Below, piece by piece: positions 1 to 11,737 of a stretch of 64,000 nt of DNA. The notes beneath the pieces were generated by a model. The model saw nothing but the letters and a program-made list of their open reading frames with translations. It did not search any database and had not been told where the DNA came from. The stretch is taken from positions 31,956,184 to 32,020,183 of the forward strand of contig OZ035961.1 in the NCBI GenBank assembly GCA_964034945.1. Reading direction: 5' to 3'. The position numbers were made by a program, and so were the translations under genes. This stretch comes from Chrysopilus asiliformis (Eukaryota > Arthropoda > Insecta > Diptera > Rhagionidae). The number at the start of each line of letters is the position of its first letter. The stretch's first letter is position 1.

Positions 1-41
1 TGTAATTTCCACAAAATTACGAACTACATCAAGCAAAAACA

Positions 42-278
42 ATGTATACAACCCTGCATCACTTATTCAGCTCTCTTCAGCACATCAGTTTTGACATTTG
101 TGCTGCATTGGAAAAACGGAAATATAAGAAAAAGAAGCCGTGTTCCGCACGCGAAGAGGATACATTAGTAAACAACCTACGCGGGGCAAAAAAAAATGGA
201 CCTGTTTTTGATGCGATTAGATATGAAATGGAAAATAATTGTTTATTTTCATTACAGATAATTTCCATTTTCGTCTAA
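42..278 (+). CDS. small unrecognised ORF, weak SANT-like look
   Basis: This is a 78-codon open frame with a true ATG at 42. I do not recognise it. A central stretch (EEDTLVNNLRGAKKNG) loosely recalls the first helices of Myb/SANT domains carried by Harbinger-type transposons, preceded by a lysine-rich run (KRKYKKKK). No terminal inverted repeat or splice site ties it to an element here, and the frame ends in a hydrophobic tail that looks non-coding. It may be a chance ORF or the remnant of a transposon exon whose remainder lies left of the window. Confidence 0.15.
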   Translation: MYTTLHHLFSSLQHISFDICAALEKRKYKKKKPCSAREEDTLVNNLRGAKKNGPVFDAIRYEMENNCLFSLQIISIFV

Positions 279-528
279 AGTGTCTAATTCTGTTTGCACA
301 TATTTCATCGATGTTTTGAATTGTATTATTCATCATATTACTAAAATTCATAGTAATCCTACACGAACTTCCTCGATCCATTTTTGAACTAACGTAGTGG
401 AAATGTCATTTCGCAAAATTACGTGATTTTAACATAGTATAAGACCAAAAGTAAATTGATCTCAAAACTCACCAGAAAACTTAAAACACAGATCTAATTA
501 AAAATGCTACTGTTAGATTCAAGCACTA

Positions 529-1320
529 GACCGTGATTACACACGGACTAAGTGAACCACTTGCTTGAACCTTTTGTGATTACACGAGGTTGAACTGAAC
601 CCCACACCGAAAAGTGGAACGAATGGAAACTGGGCCATTTTTATTTCAGTAACATCGTGGTCAGAGATAATTTATCGGAATTTCGTAGGATTGTGGAGAA
701 AAATCAAATTTATTAATAATTTTTAAAATATCGGGTCTTTCAACAAGGACATAACAATTTTGTATTTAAATAAAACACAGAATAATTGAGATATCGGGCT
801 GAAATTTATTCCAGGTGTAGTGAACATGTTACATTTAAGTATGAAATTCGATATCGTTCATATGGCCACCGCGAGCACGTTTGAAGATTGATTCTTTGGA
901 GCCAATTTCCCACCACTCTTCCACACATATCGGCCCGAACGTTGGCAATTTCGCGTTCGATAGTGTTCCTGAGCTCCTCTAACGTTGTTGGCTTCTTGGC
1001 ATAAACCAACGACTTAACATAACCCCATAAAAAGAAATCCAACGGCGTTAGATCGCGTGAGCGAGGTGGCCATTCGACCGGACTATTTCTCGAGATTACA
1101 CGATTACTGAACTTCTCCTTCAATAGATCAATAATAAAAAATGTAAACCTTGACTGACGTTTTAGCATTGCCAGATCATAAAAAATAGGTAGCCAATCAA
1201 ACGTCGTTCCTCATTAACTACAAAATGAAACCTTTACTTTTCGTATCATCATTCCCACTTCGTCTCTTGCCCAAATTTTGGTGAAGTCAGATGCCTTCCT
1301 GCGCCAATGTAATCACGGTC
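529..1320. mobile_element. TIR DNA element (GACCGTGATTACA ends), CTA duplication
   Basis: The left end GACCGTGATTACA (529-541) is matched by TGTAATCACGGTC at the right end (1308-1320), and both are flanked by CTA (526-528 and 1321-1323). A 3-bp duplication fits the PIF/Harbinger superfamily, although CTA is not its usual TWA. The left subterminal DNA repeats GATTACAC and GTTGAACTGAACC-like words. The interior holds a mariner-like transposase fragment, so this looks like a MITE with another transposon nested in it. Confidence 0.55.
733..1190 (-). pseudogene. mariner-like transposase, C-terminal fragment with one TIR
   Basis: The minus strand from 1168 to 806 encodes about 120 residues of a Tc1/mariner-superfamily transposase: an NRVISRN stretch, then VEWPPRSRDLTPLDFFLWGY. 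The segment with D just before FFLWG is the third catalytic position of the DDE/D domain; having Asp there is the mariner rather than Tc1 pattern. The N-terminal DNA-binding half and the first two catalytic residues are absent. A terminal repeat begins at 733 (GGGTCTTTCAACAAGGAC) just past the stop codon, and the same motif starts a second copy at 11383. The other terminus is missing, so this copy is dead. Confidence 0.72.
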
Positions 1321-3399
1321 CTATAGATCACTGGAAGAACAAAAGATAAAAAACGAACATGAAGTTTTTGTCCGTCTCCGCAATTCTCAGTCTGCGGCAA
1401 ACTTACACACTTATCCCGTTACAATTGCGTTTCGTATAGAAAAATCGCAGGCGTAGAAAACGCAATTCCTTCAATTTCAGCGTTTCGCTTGGGAGATTCG
1501 CCTTTTGATCTTATAGAAGAATGTTCTTCCAAAGGTATGTTGGGATTCGACACATCGTCAAAATTTCAGAATGAGTGTGTTTACACATGTGTGTTGCTAA
1601 ATATTTGTGTGACAAAAATTTTTAAGAATGTTTAAACCAATTTTAACGCGGATTTTTGCATTTGAAAACTTTTATCGACCCATGAAATTTAAATTTCCAA
1701 TGGGAGTCATGCAAGGAAGTCGATTAAAGTCCCTTTTTGTTCAACAATGCACGGTGCCTACTCAACTGAGGAAAGTTTAATTATGGCAAGTAAATTTTAT
1801 ACCAAGTTTACAGCTATTACAGGGTTAATATATCTGTGACAGAGAATATTTTGTTTCTGGCTGCTGTACACACGGTGGTGTAAATATTTGCCTACTGTTA
1901 GTCAAACTTTACTTGGACTAGTTGCAAAACGATGTAAATTCGTTGTAAATCATTGTAAATTCCCAATTCTAGATGGAGGTGAACTTTTTTCGCCAGTTCA
2001 CTTGTTCAAAAAGTGGAGAACTTTTTTCTCTGAGTATAGCAGATGACAAGTGTGGGTATTTGTATCTGCCTATTTTCGCTAAATACACATAGATCAACGA
2101 AGATACATTTTAGTGAGGAACACTCTTTTTATTAAGTTAAAAGCTTGTTTGCTTTTTAGCTGAAATATTTGAAAATTATGAGAATTTCGTTTCTATTTAA
2201 TAATTCAATAATTGTGTCCTCCCAAGTGTCTAATGAAGGAAAATATTTTTCTCATATGGCAAAAACATATTTGAATCCATAAAACCTACAAAAAACACAT
2301 ACGGGTAAAAAAGTTTGTACATTTTTTATCGCTACGTTTAAATTATTAATTTAGTCCAACTTTGTAACCGCCTGGCTTAGCAATAATCGACCGGAGAAAC
2401 TCGAAACTTTTTGTACTATTGCTCGCCCCTGTCACACCGATTTCCTCGAATAAAATCGGCAAGGACGTTGTCACTCGAGAGTAAATTTACATACTTGCTA
2501 TACAGTACTAACATACAAAATATAAAGATGTTCATGTTTGTCAGGGAAACATCTGCAGGCACCACTTTATGGCGTCTCTCAGGCAGCAGTGACAAAAATG
2601 AAAAACACCAAAAACAAAAACATCTCGAATGCTTAGATTCGTCCCCATCATATTCTTATCACCAGCAAGGATATTCCTATACTATATGTAGGAGTCAAGG
2701 AATATCGAAGGAACTGTACAACGACTGATCTTAAATTTTACGTCTCGAAGAAGACGAAAATTTTACTAACAGAAATAGCAAAATGTTTACTGATACACAG
2801 TAGTATTCGCATAGCCGTAATCCACATTATTCGACACGTTTCAGTTGAAGCTGAAAATACGTACGAGTCGAAAGGATAACAAATTTTTCAGCATTCAGTT
2901 GGAAAATTCAAGGATGATCATTCGGCCGCGTTACTCATCCCCTTCGATTTATGTTTACTTCTTGAATCAATTTCAGGACAAAATGGTTTGTTGTAAACAG
3001 AAATTCGACGTCTGTAAATGCCAATTTTAAAAGCATTTGAAATTTTTGTTGCTAACATTATACCGACAGCAAAATTATTTGATGTTTGTAAGCAAATTTA
3101 TCGGTACAGTAAAATTGAAATATAATGGAAACAAATGCGTAAATAATTGTAATCATCTATAATTTAGGGATCATTAATTTTGAACGGAATTGAGTAAGAT
3201 TATAAATAATCATTATTATTTCTGTATTTTAAAATGATTTCATTTTTTAGCCTCGGACTATTTGTATCGATGTTTTCTCACTCCGTTTAAGTAAATGTTG
3301 ATTTTATAGAATTTGATAAACAAACTATGATATTGCCTCCTATTTTGGGGCTGATCTGGAAGGGGTAGTGATGTGGAACTTTCTGTGCTGCTTCCTTAG
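1321..3399. other. no recognisable feature
   Basis: AT-rich sequence with only short open frames (for example 2411-2728 and 2845-3030) that lack domain signatures or coding character. Nothing further seen. Confidence 0.5.
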
Positions 3400-3640
3400 C
3401 CCTCCACTATTAAAATGTGTTTTATTTGTTTGGGGGAGGGGAAAGGGATTTTGACTGTTCAAGAACTATCCGTCACTTTTTACGAGAATCTTGTCGATGC
3501 AAAATTTCAAGTCTCTAGATCCGTTTCTAAATTCGTGTTCACAGACAGATGACCGGACGGACAGGCGGAAATCAAAATATTTTGTCATCCCAAACATCCT
3601 GGTATAGTATTTCCCCAACTTCTTCTTTTACAGCCAATCT
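3400..3640 (-). repeat. degenerate microsatellite-centred interspersed repeat
   Basis: This contains the diagnostic words GCAAAATTTCAAGTCTCTAG followed by ACAGACAGATGACCGGACGGACAGGCGG and then CCCAAACATCCTGGTATAGT. It is the same order as the repeat family copies near 44.7 kb and 51.2 kb, here in the minus orientation. It is heavily decayed and has no coding capacity. Confidence 0.55.
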
Positions 3641-6540
3641 AGTGTAAAAAAATTTATTTTAGCTATTTTCTTGCAATTTTTCGATTCTTTCATAATGGTT
3701 TTCTCTGCAATTAAAAGCGCCAGATCTTGGTGCATTTGAAAGAGTTTGGCGCAATACCCAAGCCCCCATCTTTAGATTAAAAAGTCAAAAATGGCGTTTG
3801 GTACAAGATAACTGTCAAGGGACTATATATACAAGCACCAGTTTTAGTCTGTGGCAGGCAGAAGGACTTATCCGTTACATGATATATCATCCTAGAAATA
3901 ACTGTCTCAAGTCAACCAGTGCAGCTCATTACGCTCTATTTTACTTGCAGCAGATTTAATTTTTGAATTTCTCTCGCCACAGGTTGACAAATTTTTACTT
4001 TTCCTAACGTAGGTGAACGCGAGCCTAGCATAGGCTAAATTTTCCAGCATGAAGCCAACTATACCGTACGCAAGTCGACGACTTTTACTCCATCTTCCGT
4101 AGTGTACAAAAGAAATTGCTGTTGCAAGAACAAAAATAAAAAGCGAGAAATGCCCAGCACGGTAATTTTTTGGAAACATGAGTTACATGCGGATATCCTT
4201 CAAAAAATCTGCCGCAGGTGAACAGTTTTGCATATTAGTTTGATGTAGAAAATTTGCAACTGGCTCAAAGTGTCGCAATACAGAAGTGCCGCTCCAAAAA
4301 CTGCCATTCCCCCTGAACACAATCAAAAAATCTCTAAAGACGATCCAAAAATAAGGACAGTGCCTGAGAGCTTTTACCCGTATTGTACTTCAAAATTTCA
4401 GTTTTACTTAAATGATGTAAAGCAAAGAAATAAGGGTTGGAAATTCAATTATGTTTAACTTATGGCGTATTCAAATGGTCTGCTCTTTTTACTCGAACTA
4501 AATTTTAAATCGAACAGAAAATTTTGACAAATTGTTTTAAATAAAATGATATCGAATTAAGTATGCACTCTAGAGTAGAGTATGTTCTGAATCTGTGATT
4601 CGGATTCGTTACACATATGAAACAAAGCATTGTATACCATATATTATCAATATAAGAGTTTGTCTGTATTTTAGAATTTTGAAGGAATAAACGTGATTTA
4701 TTGCATTTCGAAATCTTAAATTTGCTCATTCTTCGGAATAACTGTGCAATATCAGATATACAGAATATACCAGACATGCGAACTTTTCCACTTTCCGATG
4801 GGCATAAATTCGTATTGTTTGAACTTGGTATCCATATCGCATACATTGTATAACGTATAAACAGAACTGAATGCATAAATCCCCTTAACAGCTATAAACT
4901 AACGCCTATGAATAAGAAATATCGAAATGTTTTTCCAATATTCGCAATCAGTATAGCAATAGGATAACAACATTGTGGGCAACAATGGCACCTACCTGTA
5001 TACGAAAAATAAACAAAAGCCGTTAATCAAATTCAGTTTTATGCTTGTCATGAGATGAAATCATATACATACCATATGTGCCATTTGGATTGAATTGATT
5101 TTGTAAATATGGCCCAAAAACTCTTGTTGTTTTCCTTGCTAAAACATTACATTTTACACGGAATCACAAATGTAGGTTGTTTTACACATTTGAGAATTTT
5201 TATGTATCGCATATATCTCTCAAAATGGTTCATGTCAATCCTAGTAAAGTAATATTGGTTCTTGTACTCGTAACATATCCTGCATATAATATAATTGGTA
5301 TATGCTATGCTGTAAGTCCTTTAATATGCCGTAGTTCAAACATGAAGCATATTCAGTTGTATACCATTTTCAATGGCCTGCTATCATTCTCTAATTTTGT
5401 TACGATCAATCAATCTTAAACTTTTCGCAAAGTTGTAAGGATATATCATTAGAATCGAAAGCAAAGTATGAGTTATCCATGGGGGAGACAACTCATGTGT
5501 TTGTAATTATGATTGACGTTTGTAATAAGGATAATGCGCTATCAGAACAAGAACATATGGAATGGATGATTATTGTGAATAGCTAATATTTATTCTTGGA
5601 AAAAGAATTTAAAATCTACCACTAATTAATAATTGTTTAAAGACGCTCTAATAAGAAAGAAATACTTATAATAGGAAAATATGAACTTGTTACACTGGAG
5701 ACGATGAATATACCCTCCCACATTACTTCCACAAAATCAAGTGAACGCAAAAGAAGAAGGAAAACTTTGTAATTAAATATCGAGCTCAAGGTTTTCGTCC
5801 TGTTAAAACTCATTTGACGTTTGAATATAAATTAAATTTTCGAAAACGATTTCAATCTTTCAACACTGATAGAATAGGTTTTAATTAAGAGTAATTTTTG
5901 CGGAAAGAGTAATTTCGACATTTTACGCAAAATATTAAAGATTTGTGTTAGATATTAAAATAAATTTGAAATTAATGGAGAACTAAGTAACCCAATTAAG
6001 ATTAAAAACGATTAATTATAGAAATTTTTTCACGTCGAAGATTCTGACCTTTTTTCATAGGAAAAATCGCGATCACAATTGAATCTCAATATTTCAAAAT
6101 AATCCCTAATTTAATAAATTGGTGAACTTAATTAAAACTTTTGGAAGAAGTTTTCAACGTGGTTTCGCGGAAAGATGTGGGAGTAAAATTTTCATTCAGC
6201 TCTTTTTTTCGCTAAATCTCAGAAAATGATTATCCGTTTGCTTCTGCAAAATTTCGTTATATCATTATAGAAATTTAATTTCTTTCAGGATTGTGCGAAA
6301 CTACATAGTTAAAAAATTTACAACATTCAATGTTGGCAAAAAAGGTAAAAAATTTGAATGCTGTAAAAATACATCACGCATGTAAATTTACACACCAAAT
6401 GTGAAATTAGAATACGAAGTGTAAAATAAAATTACACATGTGTTACGTAAAATCGAAAATATAGTGTTGTAAAACATTTCTCATTAAAGTAAAATTCAGA
6501 ATTGTTGTTAAGTTTGACAACATCAGCGATGTAAAATACC
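3641..6540. other. no recognisable feature
   Basis: AT-rich sequence. Open frames at 3907-4179 (-), 4505-4876 (-) and 5177-5419 (+) are short, have no recognisable domain and no convincing codon bias. I see nothing else. Confidence 0.45.
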
Positions 6541-6778
6541 TGGGCAGCAATCATGTATTCCGACGCGTCTCTGTCTTTCGACTTCGACGCAGCTTTTAAC
6601 TCTTGACTTCGCCATATCAGCAGCTTCAAATTTGCTGGAGTGACAGTCAGAATCACGTTTCGATTCATAGTGCCGATTCCGCGAAATTTCAAGCTGCAGA
6701 TGTGGCGAAGTCAAGAGTTAAAAGCTGCGTCGAAGTCGAAAGACAGAGACGCGTCGGAATACATGATTGGTGCCCTGG
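6541..6778. repeat. 238-bp foldback element (near-perfect hairpin)
   Basis: The left arm 6541-6616 is the reverse complement of 6703-6778 with few mismatches. A second block of complementarity (TCAGCAGCTTCAAATTT against AAATTTCAAGCTGCAGA) continues inward, leaving a loop of roughly 45 nt. The arms are GC-richer than the surroundings. Structure without coding capacity suggests a MITE whose internal region is almost entirely inverted repeat. No clear target duplication was found. Confidence 0.7.
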
Positions 6779-7514
6779 TGTTTTTTTTTGCTGAAAAAAA
6801 TGCTGAAATACAAAATAAGTTGCAGCAATACTAAGTTGAAAGTGTCCGTGCGAATCTGCAATGTCTTTTTCTGCGTATTTTTTCAAAAATGGTATACCGA
6901 AGAACTTCAGACAATTTATTTAGTTTGATGTTTTTGAGTTTTCACAAAAAATGAACCTTTTTTAATTTTATCAAAATAAATAGCAAAATTTAAAACAAAA
7001 GGACGCCAAAATAGAGAAAAATCAGCATTCTAAACAAATTATATTAAATAACCCCATTTGATACCATAACTTTCGATAGGATTGAGCTAAAGACTTAAAA
7101 CTATTCAGAGTTGAATTTTTCGTAAATAGCAACGCTAAGTTCTTGAAGGGGAAAAATCGGACCGTTCTTTCGCCCTTCTTCTATACAAAAAATACTTTTT
7201 TTTTGAAAAATGGTAAGTCATATACAAAAAAAAATTTAAAATAATTTTTTGAGCGTTGTGTTATTAGAAATTAATGCGAAATAAATACTAATTTTTTTTA
7301 TGCTTCAATGTCGCTTTTATTTGTGATGCACACCGCAAAAAAAATTATTTTTTCCTTTTTAGTACATTTTTTTAAATAAAAAATTTGTTTTATCTTTTTT
7401 TACCAATTTTGTATCTGATTAGTATGACTGAAAATCCAAAATGACGTCTGTTTTTCACCACGCATAAACGTACTTTTTAGTCTTGGAATATATATCATTG
7501 TAGTTGAGATAGTC
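6779..7514. other. no recognisable feature
   Basis: Very A/T-rich, with many homopolymer A and T runs, particularly 7190-7400. No element ends or genes seen. Confidence 0.5.
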
Positions 7515-7518
7515 TTAA

Positions 7519-7892
7519 AGTGCCGCTCCACATGAGAGTAAATACCCTAGTAACTCTCAAAAACTCTCGAGAGTTATTCGCAGGAGGTTGACCACATGAG
7601 AGTTAATTTCGGCGATTTTTCTATCGCTACTAGCGAAATCGAGCTTCTAGCTTCTAGCGTTCTCGAGAGCCACTAGCGAAATTCAAACGCTGTTTGTATC
7701 TGGCGAGCTACTCTCCGAGAGTTCAGTGGAGGCCTGTCGACTAGAGAGTATAGAATCACTTTTGACAGCTCGCAGAAACTAGTTCGTGAGTTTTTGCGAG
7801 GTTCTGCGAGCGGCTCTCAGAGACGTGTCCATTTGCAAGTAGCTGCTATCGAGAGGTTCTCGCCGGCATTTATTCTCATGTGGAGCAGCATC
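7519..7892. mobile_element. 374-bp TIR element flanked by TTAA/TAA
   Basis: The left end AGTGCCGCTCCACATGAGAG and the complement of the right end (GATGCTGCTCCACATGAGAA) match apart from a small offset and a few substitutions. TTAA lies on both sides (7515-7518, 7893-7896). The duplication can be read as TTAA (piggyBac-like) or TAA (PIF/Harbinger-like). The interior repeats ACTCTC/GAGAGT words and has no coding frame, so this is a non-autonomous element. Confidence 0.6.
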
Positions 7893-7896
7893 TTAA

Positions 7897-8024
7897 GACC
7901 CCGTTCAGACACAGCGGGATCTGCGCGGTTTCAACCGGTTTCTACCGCGGATTCCACGCGGATACAAACTTTGTGTGTGAACGCCGAACAAGAACACCAT
8001 AGAAATAGAACCCGCGCGTCATGT
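7897..8024. mobile_element. possible truncated element end abutting the 7519 element
   Basis: Directly after the TTAA at 7893 comes GC-rich sequence starting GACCCCGTTCAGACACAGCG, with internal CGCGG repeats, unlike the AT-rich surroundings. It looks like one end of another TAA-targeting element, but no matching right terminus was found. Inference only. Confidence 0.3.
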
Positions 8025-8130
8025 TATCCCTAAAGGATCTTCTGTTATCCTTACAGGGACGAAGCAATGACAATATTGTTTTATCACCAGAGTTACGTAT
8101 GTGTTAAAAATTTCAAGTCAATCGGATGAG
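8025..8130 (+). repeat. interspersed repeat fragment shared with 49960-50065
   Basis: Shared words in the same order include TTATCCTTACAGGGACGAAG, AGTTACGT(A/G)TGTG and AAATTTCAAGTCAATCGGAT. The fragment appears to belong to the broad group of repeats that carry AAATTTCAAGTC near a microsatellite; no microsatellite is retained here. Confidence 0.45.
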
Positions 8131-8310
8131 TTAGGTCTACTTCTTATAAGAGCGAGACCACTGTGCGGGGGGCATCTATGCATCCCTTACCCTATGCATA
8201 TTTTAATTTTCTACTACAGTTCATCAGATACAGTTCATCATATTTATTTTCCCCGATCATTAGTCAGATATGTTGATTTATTTAACAATTATCTTAATAA
8301 GCTTCTATGA

Positions 8311-9966
8311 CTCAATAAATTCTTAAACATTTATCCACAAAAATTCAAAGTATTTATAACAAACTTTAGCCTTTCCCATTATGGTACATCTAAACAACTA
8401 AACATGCGTTAGCTAACACTTCAACATTTATTATTTGGGCCTGTAGAACGGAATGTTTCATCCGATGAAAACTTATTCATGGATATAAACAAAGTAATTT
8501 CTTCCCTTTTGAATTTTATTGCTAGCAATCTTTTAGGAATCTTCAATGTCACATGAAAATCTTCGTACATACCAGTGGCATATACCTACATATATCAGAA
8601 ATATCGTACGAACATATGTGAACATTTCTCATATGGCTATAGCTTTAAAACATCTATACTTTTACCCATTTACTTAATGTCCCGAACATATTTCATGTCG
8701 AGATTGTGCAGCACTTCACTACCATAAGGCAGATTAATCCTAAAAGCATGTACCATTACAACAGCCCTAAGAAATATTCTTCTCGGTACAATTCTACTCA
8801 ACAATATAACATAACATCGTTGACTAAACGGAATTCACATTGACATTTATCGTGCATAGAGCAGAAAGGCAGTCATTCACTTACAATATAATAACATGTA
8901 AATATGCTATATTCTTGTACAACGATAGATATTGCTACATACTCGTATATGTATGTTATAAAGCATATGGATGTTTTGCCATAGCCTTGAAACATGTCGT
9001 AGGACATATAGCTGGTGGTAACCTAACTGAGGAAAGGAATCAAGCTAGTAGTAGCTGAGATGGCTAGGCAGGGACCAAATTGCGTGGAAAAATCACTCAG
9101 GACTCGTATAGTGCAGTTTTTCCGCAAGACTTCATTTCAGTCGTTTTTAAAAGTGATTTATGCTTTTAGCGATAAGAAAACCGAACAGCTCAAAATTGCG
9201 AAGAAAAAAAAATCGTATCGATAAATGATGGAAATTATTGATCTTTAAAAAACATCCTAAGGAAAAGAAAAACTCATGACTGAAAATTTATTTTTGACAC
9301 CCCCAATACCAGGCACATAAAAATAAATATGAAATATGGATTTTCCCAATATTTTTATTCACTTTTCCTCCCATTTTTGATTACTTCGACGACTTCTCCT
9401 CCCATTTTTGATTGGTTGGTTCTACAATATGGAAATAATAATTTCTGTTGTAAAAATTGTGCCACGTCTGACAGCAACTTTGTGTATAACAACTTTCATT
9501 TTATTTCCTAAGGGCACTTCTTCAATTTTCATGCTATCAACATAATGTACAAAATACAACAAAGATTATGGAATATTCGCGAGCAAATTATCTCGGCAAC
9601 TGTAACAGCTATCAAATGATGTAACGTTTCATAATTCTGGATGAGTTTTGAAGTAAATGGTTGTTTTGAGAGCATTGACACCACAATATGCAAATATCAT
9701 ACATAGGTCATGGAATAGATAGACATTATTTATACAAGTATATCTTGGATATACAATTGGAGTGTGCCAAAATTAAATTTAATGTGTAAAATGTAGGAGG
9801 CAATTTTCAAAATACTTTGTTTATTATGGTTTTAAAGCTTCGCATGACATCTATCCGTGTTTGAAAATAAAGAATAGGGAAATAAGAACTGTATCATGGA
9901 CCCACTGAAATTTAGGAAAGGCCGATTTTGATGGCCAGTTTTTCTACTCTTACTCAAATTGTATAA
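8311..9966. other. no recognisable feature
   Basis: AT-rich intergenic-looking DNA. Open frames at 8840-9058 and 9329-9511 are short and unrecognised. Confidence 0.45.
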
Positions 9967-10150
9967 CAGTGAAATCTATTTAAGTAACAACCTGAATAAG
10001 TCAAAAATACAAGCCGAAAAATTTTTAAGTTTATTTTTTAAGTTATTTTATTTTTTATAGTAAATGGGTCTGGATAAGCCGAAAATCAGTCTAAGCCGAA
10101 AAAGTTTACGATTTCTTGCAATTCCGACATATATAATACAGGTTTCACTG
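9967..10150. mobile_element. Tigger/pogo-like MITE, 184 bp
   Basis: The left end CAGTGAAATCTATTTAAGTA and the complement of the right end (CAGTGAAACCTGTATTATAT) share the CAGTGAAA(C/T)CT terminus typical of pogo/Tigger elements, with TA at the right flank. The interior repeats AAGCCGAAAA-like words. No coding capacity. Confidence 0.6.
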
Positions 10151-10674
10151 TACAAGCAAAAATTTTATGTTTACAAGCAAAAACTGTACAAGCAAAAATT
10201 GTATTTATTTCTTTGCGAAAACGGCTCGTAGAATTCATATTTATTTAATTTCGGTGGTTACAGTTTTCGGGAGTAAAAACGTGACTGTCCTATTTTCAAG
10301 AAAAATTTTTAAGGTCCTGTAAGAAAATCTGAACACCCTATTTCCCATTTTTTGGGAAAATCTTCATTTGAATGATTTCTTGAGGTAACTGATCACGAAT
10401 CTAATGTTAAGGTTTCGAAATTAAGAAAGGAAGGTTTCGTAAGGGTCACGTAAATATCATTTTCTTCCGAAAATATCAAAGAAAAGGGGATTTTGAATTC
10501 GCCTAACATGACTCAGACTTCGAAGTATTTCAAATTTAATATGGGAAATTAAATTATGCAATTAACCAGAAATATTCGCGTTTAAAGTTGGAATGTAATT
10601 TATGCCAAATCTTATCCATAGAATTTTTTTAAATTTTCTCATAAACTAGTTTTGTTGATATACATATGTTGATA
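10151..10674. other. no recognisable feature, short AAGCAAAAA repeats
   Basis: The first 60 bases hold three imperfect copies of TACAAGCAAAAATT. The rest is plain AT-rich sequence. Confidence 0.5.
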
Positions 10675-10715
10675 TCATACTAATATATAAAAATGAGTTG
10701 GTGTCTGTCTGTCTC

Positions 10716-10752
<37 letters not shown>

Positions 10753-11091
10753 TCCTCTTTCACGCAAAAACGGCTGAACCGATTGACTTGAAATTTGGCA
10801 TGAGTGTCTGTGGTAGTTCTGGTTGCAACATAGACCCATTAAAAAGTAGCCCTAGAGGTTGGGGGAGTAAGGGGAGGGGGTAAAGTGATTTCGAAACTTA
10901 GTTTTCCCTCTATGTTACTCTTTCGCGGGGAAACTACTGAACCGATTTTCCTGAAATTTGGCACAGATGTTCGTCGTGGGTCCAGCCCCAACATAGACCC
11001 ATTAAAAAGTTTTTAAGTTCTTTTCAGTTTTCTTCGTATTCTAAAACTTAGACAAAAAACTTAACCCGGCAACGACGGGTATGCAAGCTAG
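10675..11091 (+). mobile_element. Helitron-like non-autonomous element, 417 bp
   Basis: It starts TCATACTAATATATAAAAAT after an A and ends CCCGGCAACGACGGG, then TATGCAAGCTAG before a T. A 3' hairpin followed by a CTRR end and insertion between A and T are Helitron hallmarks. A GTCTGTCT microsatellite follows the 5' end, and the body carries TTTCACGCAAAAACGGCTGA, a motif characteristic of widespread insect Helitron-like repeats. It encodes no Rep/helicase. A second copy lies at 44163-44482. Confidence 0.75.
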
Positions 11092-11335
11092 TATTTAATA
11101 AGACAGAAATTTAGGTCTCGATCACAATTATTTCTATTTTTTTAGGTTTTAAAAAAATTATAAGTCGCGTAAGCGCCTAAATTGGTTAATGCCTGAGTAT
11201 TGTTTTGCTGCATAGATTTTTTTTCGAAGTTTGACTCCTAAAGTTATTTTTTTTTGAGAAATGTTATGTTTTTCAAATGTCAAATGTGCTATAACTCTAT
11301 CTGGAAACAACATGCTAAGAATTTTTTTCTAATAT
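11092..11335. other. no recognisable feature
   Basis: AT-rich spacer between two elements. Confidence 0.5.
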
Positions 11336-11737
11336 AGTACACTCGCGATTATATGAAGATGAAATTTCAAACTGTTCGTAAAGGGTCCTTCAACAAGGAC
11401 ATAACAATTTTGTATTTTAATAAAAACGCACGCCAAAACTTTTTTTATGATCTGGTAATGCTAAAACGTCAGTCAAGGTTCACATTTTTTATTTTAAAGG
11501 TTTTTTTTTTAGGTTTACATGCCACACAGCTGGTCAAACAATTGATCTATTGAAGGAGAAGTTCGGTAATCGTGTAATCTCGAGAAATGGTCCGGTCGAA
11601 TGGCCACCTCGCTCATGCGATTTAACGCCGTTGGATTTCTTTTCAAATATTTTCTATGCTATGCATCTCAAATATTTTCTATGCATTTAATACAGCTGTT
11701 CATATAATGTACCGTTCGTATAATCGCGAATCTACTG
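11336..11737. mobile_element. TA-targeting TIR element with nested mariner fragment
   Basis: The left end carries ACTCGCGATTATATGAA, and the complement of the right end reads CAGTAGATTCGCGATTATAC. They align over about 23 bases with several differences, and TA follows the right end. The CAGT start and TA duplication suggest a pogo/Tigger-type element. The interior is mostly a mariner-like fragment plus duplicated TATTTTCTATGC words. Confidence 0.5.
11383..11641 (+). pseudogene. second mariner-like transposase fragment
   Basis: GGGTCCTTCAACAAGGACAT at 11383 is the same terminus found at 733, now at the 5' side of the coding remnant. It is followed by ACGTCAGTCAAGG and a decayed frame encoding the NRVISRN and PVEWPPRSCDLTPLDF region of the transposase. 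The copy breaks off just after the third catalytic Asp and has indels upstream. Together with the copy at 733-1190 it shows both termini of the family. Confidence 0.65.

Noticed and set aside
805..1168. Host gene call for the minus-strand 120-codon frame
   Set aside because: The WPPRSRDLTPLDFFLWG region and adjacent terminal repeat identify it as a transposase fragment.
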